30,318 nucleotides of DNA from a virus, in the IMG/VR virus record IMGVR_UViG_3300005340_000521, positions 1 through 30,318 of that record. One strand, 5' to 3'. The notes beneath the pieces are model-generated. The model did no database searches and was not told where the DNA came from. It saw only the letters and a program-made list of their open reading frames with translations. Made by a program: the position numbers and the translations under genes. Shown in pieces: positions 13,030 through 20,446 of this stretch. Every line of letters begins with the position of its first letter. Position 1 is the stretch's first letter.

Positions 13030-13415
13030 CGGGCATTCTCCATGATCGCGTCGAGGATCCCCAGGTAGGGTCCGAGCCGCGCGCGCTCCGCCGGCGCGAG
13101 CTGGTTTTTCATCCCCACGTAGGCCGGACCGACCGTCGTATGCCAGCCATCGGGCGAGGCCTTCAGCGTTTTCGCCGCATCCACCGTGAACTGAACGACG
13201 TGGCGCGTCGTCTCCGTCGAGAGCTCGCCGGCGGCGTTGGCGTCGATCGCCGCCGTCTGGAGCTCGCCGATCCGGAGGACGACCTGATCCGCCGCGTAGG
13301 CGGTCTTCCCTGCCGGCGTCTGTACCGACGGAGGAGGGCACGCGATGCAAGTCAGCGCGAGAACGCCCAGGGCCACGATGAACACCAGGAGCTCGGCGCG
13401 TGTCTGTCGGCTCAT
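13026..13415 (-). CDS. Probable lipoprotein of the lysis cassette (outer spanin candidate)
   Basis: With the ATG at 13415, which overlaps the upstream stop as ATGA, the protein begins MSRQTRAELL. A hydrophobic signal region follows (LVFIVALGVLALTCIAC), with the last cysteine in an imperfect lipobox. The mature part, rich in Ala and Thr, starts PPPSVQTPAG, a proline-rich opening seen in many outer-membrane spanins. At 129 residues it is long for a spanin of that type. ATG at 13433 is an alternative start. If correct, it would pair with an inner-membrane coiled-coil protein (13980-14252) to fuse membranes at the end of lysis. Confidence 0.55.
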   Translation of the reverse strand: MSRQTRAELLVFIVALGVLALTCIACPPPSVQTPAGKTAYAADQVVLRIGELQTAAIDANAAGELSTETTRHVVQFTVDAAKTLKASPDGWHTTVGPAYVGMKNQLAPAERARLGPYLGILDAIMENAR

Positions 13416-13543
13416 CTTCGTCGTCCGGTCCATCCTTCCCGTTCCTTTCGCCGCGTCTCGATGAACGCGAAGAGCCAGGCGGCGCCGCAGACGATCACGA
13501 CGATCGCTGCGGCAACGACGAAGCCCTGTGTGAACCCGCTCAC
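13412..13543 (-). CDS. Small membrane protein, 43 aa
   Basis: GTG at 13543 overlaps the upstream stop as GTGA. One transmembrane helix (FVVAAAIVVIVCGAAWLFAF) is followed by a strongly basic tail (ETRRKEREGWTGRRR). The charge pattern suggests the tail stays in the cytoplasm. Its place between a holin candidate and a lipoprotein makes a lysis role likely, for example antiholin or accessory holin. Confidence 0.6.
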   Translation of the reverse strand: MSGFTQGFVVAAAIVVIVCGAAWLFAFIETRRKEREGWTGRRR

Positions 13544-13782
13544 TCCTCGGGCGGCTCCTCAGTCGATTCGATGGTCGCGGTGAGGAGCTGGCCCTTGGGG
13601 TTCTTCTCCCCTGCCGGCAGGAAGCCGCCGGCGCCGGCGAGCAGGATCCCGATCCACTGCAGCTTCGAGGGCAGCGGCAGGTATCCGCCTGCCGCGGCGG
13701 TGCCGAGCGCGATGAGGATCATGCGGACCGTCCGGACGAACCGCGTCTCGTTGGTGAATAGCTCTCGGAGCCACGGGATCAT
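13540..13782 (-). CDS. Holin-like membrane protein, 80 aa
   Basis: The ATG at 13782 overlaps the upstream stop as ATGA, which rules out the longer in-frame reading to 13878. A basic N terminus (FTNETRFVRTVR) precedes one helix (MILIALGTAAAGGYL) and a second weaker helix (WIGILLAGAGGFL), then an acidic tail. Small size, two helices and a place among lysis genes are typical of holins, which pierce the inner membrane and release the endolysin. Which of the small membrane proteins here is the true holin cannot be told from sequence. Confidence 0.62.
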   Translation of the reverse strand: MIPWLRELFTNETRFVRTVRMILIALGTAAAGGYLPLPSKLQWIGILLAGAGGFLPAGEKNPKGQLLTATIESTEEPPEE

Positions 13783-13958
13783 GGGAGGTGGACCGCCTTT
13801 CCCGCTGCCACGGTGAGAAGCCACGCGAGAAGTCCGCATGCGAAGGCGAGCCGCCCGAGCTCCTGGAGCTTCCCCCACCAGGCCGCTGGCGCGGTCGGGC
13901 TCGGCAGGTAAACGAGGGCGCCGAGTAGAGCGACGATCAGACAGACGTAGGCGGTCAT
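13779..13958 (-). CDS. Small two-helix membrane protein, 59 aa (holin candidate)
   Basis: An AAAGGAGG ribosome site (13971-13964) lies 5 bases before the ATG, the strongest site in the lysis region. The protein has a first helix (YVCLIVALLGALVYL), a short linker with two Trp residues, and a second helix (LAFACGLLAWLLTVAAG). The stop overlaps the next gene as ATGA. Size and topology fit a class II holin. The two genes (13779-13958 and 13540-13782) may be a holin-antiholin pair. Confidence 0.7.
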   Translation of the reverse strand: MTAYVCLIVALLGALVYLPSPTAPAAWWGKLQELGRLAFACGLLAWLLTVAAGKAVHLP

Positions 13959-13979
13959 TGGTGCCTCCTTTGGTCCTAG

Positions 13980-14252
13980 TCAGTTCTTGCTGACAGTCGC
14001 CATCTTCCAGGGCTGGCTCTTCAGCTCCTCGAGCTTCACGAGCGTCCGATCCAGCTTCTTCTCGATGTCCTCGAGGCGCGTGTCGTAGTCGGTGGCTTTC
14101 TTCGCGAGCGTGGACTGCGCCTGGCGGTAGTAGTCGCTGGCGATCGAGCGGCGCTTTCGGGTCGCGTAGCGCAGAGCGGCCGCGAGGGCGGTCACCGCGG
14201 TGGAGAGTCCGCCGATCGCGACGGCGAGGGTCGTCGGTTCAGGAGGCGTCAT
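13980..14252 (-). CDS. Membrane-anchored coiled-coil protein, 90 aa (inner spanin-like)
   Basis: A single transmembrane helix (LAVAIGGLSTAVTALAAALR, residues 8-27) is followed by a basic stop-transfer patch (RKRR) and a long coiled coil (residues 40-80, e.g. YDTRLEDIEKKLDRTLVKLE). This is the design of inner-membrane spanins and of XhlA-type proteins. Both help disrupt the envelope during lysis. The charge pattern does not settle the topology. It overlaps the upstream gene by 14 bases and is followed by the strong ribosome site of the holin candidate. Confidence 0.62.
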   Translation of the reverse strand: MTPPEPTTLAVAIGGLSTAVTALAAALRYATRKRRSIASDYYRQAQSTLAKKATDYDTRLEDIEKKLDRTLVKLEELKSQPWKMATVSKN

Positions 14253-14493
14253 CGGAGACCTCGGTGTGGAGTGGATCGTCCAAGTCCCGACCGCACCATT
14301 CGCAATAGGACTGCTGCTCCCCAGATGTCTTCATGCAGATTTTGAAGACGTGCGGATACGGCCACTTGTCGAGGACCCATCGCAGCTGCATCGCCACGGC
14401 CTCGAGCGTGGCTTTCGCGATCGGGAGAGGTTCCTGCTTCACCGCGGCCTCGATCTCCACGAGGCGCTCCTGGACCTCGGCCTGGGTCCTCAC
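14239..14493 (-). CDS. Small orphan with one C-x-x-C pair, 84 aa
   Basis: GTG at 14493 overlaps the upstream stop as GTGA. The N-terminal half is a helix (EVQERLVEIEAAVKQE), the middle has a conserved-looking WVLDKWPYPHVFKIC segment, and the C terminus carries YCEWCGRDL. Cysteines at the core and the pair could hold one zinc ion. It lies between the DUF6527-like gene and the spanin-like gene. Function unknown. Confidence 0.58.
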   Translation of the reverse strand: MRTQAEVQERLVEIEAAVKQEPLPIAKATLEAVAMQLRWVLDKWPYPHVFKICMKTSGEQQSYCEWCGRDLDDPLHTEVSDDAS

Positions 14494-14834
14494 GCGGGCA
14501 CCCACTTCCCTTCCCGGATGAAGCCGTGGTCTCCGCACGCCACGCACAGGAGCGACGGGGTGACCGTGAAGGGCTCCCAGGAGACGACGGGCCAGAACAC
14601 ACCGCGAGTGTCGATCCGGCGCGCCGTCGGCGAGTCGAGCGTGATCGCGCTCTGGCATGGCTTCCCGTCTTTCGTCTCGTGCGCGACCCACACCGAGTAA
14701 CGCTCGACGTCGGGGACGTCGGCATACTGAGGATTCAGCGCGCGGTCGGGGTGGAAGCCCATGAACTGCATGAAGTGGTTGTGTCCCAGGTCCGTGAACC
14801 GCGACGGATCGTCGTGCTCGTAGAAGGCGCTCAC
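14490..14834 (-). CDS. DUF6527-like protein, 114 aa
   Basis: The C-terminal third shows SLLCVACGDHGFIREGKW, the Cys-x-x-Cys-Gly-x-His-Gly-Phe-Ile pattern with a following Gly-x-Trp that I recall from DUF6527 proteins in phages and plasmids. The function of that family is not established. Residues 40-75 are strand-rich. The GTG at 14834 overlaps the endolysin stop as GTGA, so it is coupled to the endolysin gene. Confidence 0.65.
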   Translation of the reverse strand: MSAFYEHDDPSRFTDLGHNHFMQFMGFHPDRALNPQYADVPDVERYSVWVAHETKDGKPCQSAITLDSPTARRIDTRGVFWPVVSWEPFTVTPSLLCVACGDHGFIREGKWVPA

Positions 14835-15316
14835 GCGGCCCTCACGAGCGCGATCGCCGCGGCGGGTGAATCGACCAGGCGATAGAGAGTCCCGTGCCCA
14901 GGCTTGCGGAAGGCGGCGAGCAGCTGGTGACGTCCCGGCTCGCGCCGGTCGTACGAGACGTGGACCCAGGCGCCGAACTCCCAGATCAGTTGATCGAAGG
15001 GCGCGTTCTCCCAGAGCCAGACCAGCAGCTCGTGCAATGTCGCAACGAGTGGACGCAGGTCCCCGGCCTGACCCTTCGTGTGCTGGCTTCCCGGCGCACC
15101 GCCGACGAGCGCGTTCACGGCTGGGGAGCGAAAGCCGCTGTTGACGTGGATGGGACCCAACGCGGCGCGCGCGGGCTCGAGGACGTGTTTGCAGAGAGCC
15201 TGCAGGTTGAGGAGCTCGTCCGGGCCCGGGACGTTCGGTAGCCCGTGTCGGATCGCCGTCTCGGAGAAGGTCATCTCCTCGGGCGTGAAGTGGTCCGTGA
15301 GCTGGACGACGCTCAT
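14831..15316 (-). CDS. Peptidase M15-type endolysin, 161 aa
   Basis: The zinc-peptidase residues of family M15 are all visible: H79 and D86 in SQHTKGQAGDL, E113 near IWEFG and H119 in WVHVSY. The substrate-side motif VNSGFRSPAVNALVGG precedes them. M15 phage enzymes cut D-Ala-containing or L-Ala-D-Glu peptide bonds in peptidoglycan. There is no signal peptide, so export needs one of the holin candidates encoded further downstream (13958-13412). It is the first gene of the lysis segment, behind a 216-base gap with two inverted repeats. Confidence 0.88.
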   Translation of the reverse strand: MSVVQLTDHFTPEEMTFSETAIRHGLPNVPGPDELLNLQALCKHVLEPARAALGPIHVNSGFRSPAVNALVGGAPGSQHTKGQAGDLRPLVATLHELLVWLWENAPFDQLIWEFGAWVHVSYDRREPGRHQLLAAFRKPGHGTLYRLVDSPAAAIALVRAA

Positions 15317-15341
15317 CGGCCGCGCTCGGGGGCAAGGCTCG

Positions 15342-15359
15342 ATACGGTGAAGACCGTAT
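15342..15359. promoter_or_regulatory. Perfect 18-base inverted repeat upstream of endolysin gene
   Basis: ATACGGT-GAAG-ACCGTAT, a 7-bp perfect inverted repeat with a 4-base centre, lies 25 bases before the endolysin ATG. It is AT-richer than its surroundings and has no T-tract, so it looks more like an operator than a terminator. The neighbouring upstream gene encodes a helix-turn-helix protein that might bind it. Confidence 0.5.
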
Positions 15360-15429
15360 TGATTGCCGAAGCGGCTAGGATGATATTGACGCTGACGCTC
15401 ACCGGGGGCCTACCCTCCGGAAGGCGGTA

Positions 15430-15469
15430 GGGGCGCCGGGCTCGTCCTGAGCACCGTGCCTGGCGCCCC
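15430..15469. other. Inverted repeat downstream of the HTH gene
   Basis: GGGGCGCC (15430-15437) pairs with GGCGCCCC (15462-15469) across a 24-base loop. It lies 64 bases past the stop of the minus-strand HTH gene. No T-tract follows in the minus direction, so a terminator role is uncertain. Each arm also contains the self-complementary GGCGCC. Confidence 0.4.
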
Positions 15470-15532
15470 GCTCTCACGGTTCATGAGGCCGGATACACCG
15501 CGACGACGCCTCACGATCGGGCCCCGGAAGCG

Positions 15533-15850
15533 TCAGGGCAATGACGCGGCGCAAGCCTGGTTGTCCGCGCACCACAGCTCGGCGCTCGCCGTGCGCATCC
15601 CCTCGAGGAAGTCGATGTAGTGGGAGAGGTTCTTTCCCGCGAGCCAGAGCCGGAACGCCTGGCCGGAGATCTGGTAGCGCCTGGCGGCGAACTCGTCCTG
15701 GGTCAAGCCCGAGGCCTTCCACTGGTCGTGGAGGACCTCGGCGAGCAGCTCGGCGGAGATCGGCCCCCGGGGGATGGCGCGCCGCAGGCGCTGAGGTCCT
15801 CGGGCCGTCACGGGGGGCATTCTCCGACGAACCGGCGGATTCCGTGCCAT
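15533..15850 (-). CDS. Helix-turn-helix protein, 105 aa
   Basis: After a basic N-terminal 28 residues (RNPPVRRRMPP...), residues 30-90 form a Cro/C1-like helical unit: AELLAEVLHDQWKASGLTQD is the first helix pair, and YQISGQAFRLWLAGKNLS the turn and recognition helix. It is encoded between the tail fibre and the endolysin, an unusual place for a phage regulator. It may time late lysis genes through the inverted repeat at 15342-15359. Alternatively it may be a cargo gene acting on the host. Confidence 0.62.
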   Translation of the reverse strand: MARNPPVRRRMPPVTARGPQRLRRAIPRGPISAELLAEVLHDQWKASGLTQDEFAARRYQISGQAFRLWLAGKNLSHYIDFLEGMRTASAELWCADNQACAASLP

Positions 15851-15914
15851 GGGCCGCTATCTAAGTTGCGGATGCGAAAGGGGTTGGGACGCCACTTCAG
15901 GCGCCCCTTGTCCC

Positions 15915-18900
15915 TTACATCGCTCTTGAGAAGACGATCTCCACCATCGCGAGCTGGCGCGCGGTCGCTCCGATCGTGTCGTTGCCGGCAGCGGGGTTGC
16001 GGGTGAGCTTGATGTGCATGAGCTCCCCCGCGGAGCATCCGGTGACGCCGTTCGTCATCGTGATGGACGACAGCTTCGGCTTCGAGGCCACGCCTGGTGC
16101 CGCCACAGCTCCAGTGCAGTCCGCTGTGTTGAAGGACGGGTCATTCGTCTCGGTGCCATCGTTCGCCACGCAGGTTGTCGCCACGCACCATTCCATGTTC
16201 CCTGACGTCGCCGTGGTCATCCACGACACCTTGAACGTGGGAACCGACGACAAGCTCACATCGGAAGGGATCTGGTACTGGTAGTAGCTCGACCTGGTCG
16301 TCCCGTCGTCGTTGTAGTCGAGAACGGGCTGAATCGTGTTGGTTCCCGCGATGCACGCACCTGCGGGAGGATTCGTCGAGGGGAGGTTGGCGTCCGTCGG
16401 TGCGAAGGTCCCTGCATTGCAGCGGCCGACCTGCAGTCTCACCGGCCATGGGATCGTGACCGTGTTCCCGGTACCTGAGGCGTCGAGGGTCTTGTTCGTG
16501 AAGGTGTCCGTCGAGCTGGGGGTCGTCACCGCGAAACAGCTCTCCGCCGCTCCGGAAGCGTCGACACCAAGAGGCGCCTGGCCGGCGGCGCAGTTCGAGC
16601 CATTGGCGGCCAGCGCGGTGGTCGTCGTGGCGTTCCCCGAGAGCGCCCCCGAGAACGTGGTTGCCGTGACCGTGCCGCTCGACACCGTCGCATCGACTGT
16701 GCCGTCCCCGTTCCCGTCGAGCTGCAGGCCGGAGCCGTCCGTCTCCTTGATGATCGCGAAGGTGCCGTCGGCGTCGTCATTGAGGGAGATGTCGGAGCTG
16801 GAGAATTTCCACCGCCCCGTCGCCGTGTGACTCGTGAGCTCGAGCCTCTGGATCTCTGCGCCGCTGCCGTCCGTGCCCCAGCCCTCGAAGGAGCTGTCCC
16901 CGTTCGAGAAACCTGTGAAGTAGTGGTAGCCATCGGGCGAGCTCAGACTCCCGATCCCTGCCGAGTGGGCCGTCGAGGAAATCAAGTCCCCGAACGCGTT
17001 CATGATCCGCTTGGCCGTGCCGTTGTTCTTCCAGCGCATGAGGTTTCCGCTCATCGTATTGGAGGTATCGAAGTCGTAGGCAGTGCCGGAGGCGGTCACC
17101 GAGCTGCCGAAGGTCCCAGGCGTCGTGGTCATCTTGCCCGTGAGACTGACAGCGTCGAACTGAGACGAGCTCGATGTCGGTGCCTGAAAACCTCCGGTGC
17201 TCAGGACGAAATTCCCTGAGTTGTTCGTCCCCTGCAGCGTCGCCGTGAATGCGGCCGCGCAGGTGGAGTTCCATGCCTTCAGGACCGTGTTCCTTCCCAC
17301 GGGCGCGCTCGTACAGCCCGAGTCCACGGTGCTCGCGTAGACGGGCGCGTAAGGTGAGGTTGACGTCGCGGCCGCATCCGTGCAGCTCTCGGAGGCGCCC
17401 GAGACATCGACTCCCAGCGGGTACTGACCGGCCGAACAGTTGGATCCGTTGGCCGCGAGAGTCGTGGCGGTTCCCGCATTTCCTGAGACGTTCCCGGTGA
17501 CGTCCCCGGTCAGATTGCCCAGGAACACGGAAGCACCGACGTAAGCTACGTGCTCGAAGAAGCAGTGCGTCGAAGCGTCCACCGCGCCCGTCTCACAGTA
17601 GAAGCGCCGCGTGGGGACGCTGAGGTTGTTCAGCGTGAAGGCCTGGAACGGATCCGCGTCACCGTAGAGGCCGACGAAGTGCCCCTCGCTCCATCTCTGG
17701 CCTCCGATTCCGACGTATTGCCCGATGTCGTTGTCGTTGGAAGGGAGCAGCGGGCCATCGAGCGTGATCCCTCCGCTGATCTCGCCTCCGCCGAGGTTCT
17801 CGAACGGTAGGCCGTCGAAGTTGACCGTCGTGACGCCGCCAGGCGAGGTGATGCATACGTGAGTGGTGCCATCGAGATCCCCGTCCGTGCCCACGACCGG
17901 GACGCATTGCGCGCTCGTCGTTGTGAGGGGCCTGCAGCTGATGCCTCCGAGGCTGTTCGATTGCCGAAGCGCCTCCCCATCCTTACAGGTGCCGTCCGCG
18001 TCATGGATGATCTTGTAGTCGAAGGTGCCGTTCGCGTCGGGATCGATCCGAATGTCGTTGTTCGTGCTGTCGCCGGTGCGGTCGAAGATCCAGCTGCTCG
18101 ACTGCGTCGAGCTGCTCGTCCAGACCGGGAGCCGCCCCGACGTGCCACCTGAGAGCGAGCCCCCGGCGTTGTCGAGCCACTCCTCTCCCCCGTCCTTCGT
18201 GCCGTTGCAGTTTTTGTCCCCGAACAGGCGCCCCGAGGTTTCATCCTCGTCGACGCAGGAGCGGCCTGTCCCGTCTGCATCCGAGTCGAAGGCGAGCGGA
18301 CCCTCGGACTGAGCCGTCACCGCGACCGTCCCGAAGGCCGGTTTCGTCATGCGAAGGCCCCCGACGAAGGGGAAGTTCGCCGTCCCGCTATTGACGCTCG
18401 TGTCGAGCGTCACCCCAGTCGTTGCTCCGAAGACCTTGTTGACGGTGACCGTCGAGTTCGAGACGGTCGAGGGCTTGATCGTCGGCACCAGGTTCGCTCC
18501 GGTGTTCTCGGAGAGCGTCAGAGCGTCCCCGGTTCCAGTGACCTTCGGCTGGAAGTTCAGCTGCGAGAGATCCAGCCCGTAGAGCGTCACCGGCGCGGTC
18601 ATCGCGGTGCCTGATGTCTGAAGCGTCACATCGTCGAGGTAGATGGGATCCGAACCGCTGTTGTTCGACCCGCCATTGAAGAACTGCACGTAGAGCCAAT
18701 AACTGTTCCCCGCGGTGCCGGGATTGAAGGGAAAGCTGTACGTGTACTTCGACCAGACGCCGTCATTGGGGAGGATGACGTAGGGCGTGCCTCCGAGGGA
18801 CGGACTCCCGGCGCCCCAGGTGGTGAAGACGCCGGAGACATTCGTGAGCGAGTAGTCGGCAGTGGTCCCCGTCTGCGATGTGAAGGCCTGGATATCCCAG

Positions 18901-19868
18901 TATGCTTTCTTCGCCCCGCCGCCGCTGTTGTTGCCGTACATCCAGAACGAGAGCGTGAGGGTGTTGCTCGAGCCCGAGACCTGCAACAGGTAGTGCAGGA
19001 ACGGCGACCCGCCGCCGGTGTACCGCGTCGAGCGGAATTCCTTCCCACTGACGGCGTCCTCGTATGGCAGCTTCGCAGAGGAACTCCCGGCATGGACGAT
19101 CGTCGTCTCCTGGATCGGCATGTGGATGGCGCTGCCGGCCTTCCAGTCGGGCAGGACCGTTGTGGATGTCCACCCTTCGACGCCTCCGTCGGAGAGCAGG
19201 TTGGGCCCGCCCAGGGCCGCGCCGGCCGCCGCGATGATCGTGCCCCGCGGCGCGAGCCCGTGGTAGACCTGCGTGCTGGGCGTCGACATGTACGTCGTCG
19301 AGTCGTCAAGGGTCACCTCCGCCGGCGAGAAGTTCAGGGAGGCGTCGTTGCCGGTCGCGAAGTCGTACCAGGAGGCGCGCCGGGTGACCGAGGAGCTCTG
19401 TCCCGTGCGTAGCTCGAGGCGGTGCGAGGAAGAGTCGTAGGTCACCCCGCCCAGGGCGCCCGAGGCCGCGCCGACCGATGAACGCCAGAACGCCATCTTC
19501 CCGGCGAGAAATCCTTCGTCGTTGGACGTCTGGAAGCTCGTCGTCCCGTCATCTTTGATCGTCGCGCAGCCGAGGTGCGTCGAGTTCGAGTACTTCGAGA
19601 GCCGGTCCGCGTTGGCGCACGCACCGATGCCGGATCCGGTGGGGTTGCCGGGTGCGCTCGAGTCGGCGCAGACCTCCCACTGCCCGGACGGATTGCAGCA
19701 GTACGTGGTTCCGCGCGCCTTGCCCTGCCGGATGATCTGCGGATCATCGGAGCTCGAGCAGGACCCCGAAGGGGCCACGCCCACCGAGTCGGGGATCCCG
19801 TCGCCGGCGAGCGCCGCGGGGATGGAGATCAGGACGCAGAGCAGGAGCGCCAGAGTTCGTCTCACCAC
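15915..19868 (-). CDS. Large tail fibre / receptor-binding protein with Sec signal peptide, 1317 aa
   Basis: GTG at 19868 overlaps the upstream stop. Residues 1-21 are a clean Sec signal peptide (RRTLALLLCVLISIPAALA, cleavage after ALA). A Cys-rich segment spans about 35-100. Residues 224-415 resemble a jelly-roll carbohydrate-binding module (from NLLSDGGVEGW to YLDDVTLQ). Several Asp-rich loops of the D-x-D-x-D-G type follow (DSDADGTG, DPDANGTF, DGNGDGTVD). Two copies of a repeat (LAANGSNC-AGQ-PLGVD) lie in the C-terminal half. The last 150 residues form a Cys-containing tip domain. Gene order after tail-tip genes says fibre; the signal peptide says export. Both readings must be explained. 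Confidence 0.75.
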   Translation of the reverse strand: MVRRTLALLLCVLISIPAALAGDGIPDSVGVAPSGSCSSSDDPQIIRQGKARGTTYCCNPSGQWEVCADSSAPGNPTGSGIGACANADRLSKYSNSTHLGCATIKDDGTTSFQTSNDEGFLAGKMAFWRSSVGAASGALGGVTYDSSSHRLELRTGQSSSVTRRASWYDFATGNDASLNFSPAEVTLDDSTTYMSTPSTQVYHGLAPRGTIIAAAGAALGGPNLLSDGGVEGWTSTTVLPDWKAGSAIHMPIQETTIVHAGSSSAKLPYEDAVSGKEFRSTRYTGGGSPFLHYLLQVSGSSNTLTLSFWMYGNNSGGGAKKAYWDIQAFTSQTGTTADYSLTNVSGVFTTWGAGSPSLGGTPYVILPNDGVWSKYTYSFPFNPGTAGNSYWLYVQFFNGGSNNSGSDPIYLDDVTLQTSGTAMTAPVTLYGLDLSQLNFQPKVTGTGDALTLSENTGANLVPTIKPSTVSNSTVTVNKVFGATTGVTLDTSVNSGTANFPFVGGLRMTKPAFGTVAVTAQSEGPLAFDSDADGTGRSCVDEDETSGRLFGDKNCNGTKDGGEEWLDNAGGSLSGGTSGRLPVWTSSSTQSSSWIFDRTGDSTNNDIRIDPDANGTFDYKIIHDADGTCKDGEALRQSNSLGGISCRPLTTTSAQCVPVVGTDGDLDGTTHVCITSPGGVTTVNFDGLPFENLGGGEISGGITLDGPLLPSNDNDIGQYVGIGGQRWSEGHFVGLYGDADPFQAFTLNNLSVPTRRFYCETGAVDASTHCFFEHVAYVGASVFLGNLTGDVTGNVSGNAGTATTLAANGSNCSAGQYPLGVDVSGASESCTDAAATSTSPYAPVYASTVDSGCTSAPVGRNTVLKAWNSTCAAAFTATLQGTNNSGNFVLSTGGFQAPTSSSSQFDAVSLTGKMTTTPGTFGSSVTASGTAYDFDTSNTMSGNLMRWKNNGTAKRIMNAFGDLISSTAHSAGIGSLSSPDGYHYFTGFSNGDSSFEGWGTDGSGAEIQRLELTSHTATGRWKFSSSDISLNDDADGTFAIIKETDGSGLQLDGNGDGTVDATVSSGTVTATTFSGALSGNATTTTALAANGSNCAAGQAPLGVDASGAAESCFAVTTPSSTDTFTNKTLDASGTGNTVTIPWPVRLQVGRCNAGTFAPTDANLPSTNPPAGACIAGTNTIQPVLDYNDDGTTRSSYYQYQIPSDVSLSSVPTFKVSWMTTATSGNMEWCVATTCVANDGTETNDPSFNTADCTGAVAAPGVASKPKLSSITMTNGVTGCSAGELMHIKLTRNPAAGNDTIGATARQLAMVEIVFSRAM

Positions 19869-20326
19869 TGGGTCACCCCGCCGGTTCCGATGATCGAGGG
19901 CACGACGTCGACGACGTCGACGGTCTTGACCTTCATCTCGATGGCGACACCCACGGGGGCCTTGTCCCCCAGGGGCTCCCAGCCGTAGGAGTCGAGGACG
20001 ACTGCGCGCTCTGTTGTTCCCCCGTTCAGTGACAGGTAGACCGTCGCGGTGTCGTCGTTGAGGGCGTTGAAGACGGCGACGAGCGAGGCCTCGTCCGCCA
20101 TGACAGACAGCTCGAACTTGAGCGTCACTCCGATCCGTACCCCGAAGCGCCGCTCGATGAGCTTCTTCCCCGGGGTCATGCGCTGCGTCTTCTCGGGGAT
20201 GTACTCGAGCCTGGTGGAGATCGGCCCCGGAGTCGAGGCGAGCCCGGTCAGGTCGTAGAGCGTGCCGTCGGTGGGGCCGTCCTCGTAGACGACCCTGAAG
20301 CGCCAGGTGTAGGCGTAGCCAGCCAT
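19862..20326 (-). CDS. Tail-tip or fibre-attachment protein, 154 aa
   Basis: A beta-rich protein (YTWRFRVVYEDGPTDG, then FGVRIGVTLKFELSVMADE) with one helix (SLVAVFNALNDD), without signal peptide or coiled coil. It lies between the hub-like protein and the fibre, in the place of siphovirus distal tail or fibre adaptor proteins. A GAGAGG site lies about 11 bases before the ATG. The gene is separated from the upstream one by 120 bases and overlaps the fibre GTG at its end. Confidence 0.6.
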   Translation of the reverse strand: MAGYAYTWRFRVVYEDGPTDGTLYDLTGLASTPGPISTRLEYIPEKTQRMTPGKKLIERRFGVRIGVTLKFELSVMADEASLVAVFNALNDDTATVYLSLNGGTTERAVVLDSYGWEPLGDKAPVGVAIEMKVKTVDVVDVVPSIIGTGGVTQW

Positions 20327-20446
20327 GGGCGAGGACCTCTCTTGCGAGCGGCCCTGCTCAGGCGGGGCGCGGTAGTTCCACGGGGAACCCGCCTCGGGTC
20401 ATGACGCCGGGGTGGGATTTCTATACTACCGGTAGATACCAATGAA
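20327..20446. other. 120-base gap with palindrome and hairpin potential, no gene seen
   Basis: Between two tail-tip genes. It holds the palindrome CTACCGGTAG, followed in the minus direction by TATAGAAAT, which resembles a -10 region but has no convincing -35. An AGGCGGG/CCCGCCT stem lies nearer the downstream gene. A secondary promoter for the fibre genes is possible. Confidence 0.3.

Noticed and set aside
15851-15914. Terminator after the fibre gene
   Set aside because: AAGGGG/CCCCTT pairing exists but with a long imperfect loop and a weak TTTC tail; too weak to call.
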